From Thermoplasmatota archaeon (GTDB taxonomy: Archaea > Thermoplasmatota > Penumbrarchaeia > Penumbrarchaeales > Penumbrarchaeaceae): a stretch of DNA of 14,826 nt. Shown piece after piece: positions 14,801-14,826 of this stretch (positions are counted from its first letter, which is position 1; each line of letters begins with the position of its first letter). Where the stretch lies: contig JAUVLN010000020.1 of NCBI GenBank assembly GCA_030600725.1, positions 1-14,826 of the forward strand, in the 5' to 3' direction. The translations under genes were made by a program, and so were the position numbers. Below the pieces are notes generated by a model that saw only the letters and a program-made list of their open reading frames with translations, had not been told where the DNA came from and searched no databases.

Positions 14801-14826
14801 CCTCTCCTCATCGACCCTCCCCTCTT

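Overview
This window looks archaeal. Genes are preceded by TATA-like boxes about 25-28 bases before the start or mapped leader. Several genes appear leaderless, TTG starts are common, and Arg AGG and Ile ATA codons are frequent. The proteins (NosD-type beta-helix, PKD/Ig-like and cadherin-like surface proteins, tandem winged-helix regulator) are typical of Euryarchaeota. Assignment to the Thermoplasmatota is my best guess from style only; no rRNA or ribosomal gene is present to settle it. About half of the window encodes very large exported, membrane-anchored proteins.

Layout. From the left edge to about 3205 (minus strand) lies a large surface protein, cut off by the window, with Asp-box (BNR) propeller motifs and C-terminal Ig/cadherin-like domains. 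Divergent from it is a coupled pair: a small three-helix membrane protein (3350-3622) and a tandem winged-helix regulator (3619-4119). A membrane-anchored acidic exported protein (4116-5099, minus) converges on the regulator. A 251-base divergent intergenic region follows, carrying two different 19-base-period repeats. After it comes an exported protein with four Cys-containing repeats (5351-5929), closed by a hairpin/T-tract terminator.

The most interesting part is the three-gene cassette at 6017-10140. It encodes (i) an 816-residue membrane-anchored ectodomain protein with one CxxCH haem-c motif, (ii) a 416-residue protein with one N-terminal CxxCH and a C-terminal four-helix membrane domain with two H-x13-H pairs, as expected for a bis-haem b protein, and (iii) a 139-residue protein that is essentially only the WWD haem-handling core of CcsA/CcmC. 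The genes overlap or are nearly contiguous, so the cassette looks like a haem c/haem b electron-transfer system packaged with its own minimal haem-delivery protein. The function is inferred; I do not recognise the set as a named system.

Downstream, with its own strong promoter, is a 1385-residue surface protein (NosD-type beta-helix, FN3/Ig-like repeats, a carboxypeptidase-regulatory-like domain and a C-terminal anchor). A YkgJ-type cysteine-cluster protein converges on it at the right edge. I found no RNA genes, CRISPR arrays, insertion sequences or prophage genes, and no gene-free stretch longer than 300 bases.
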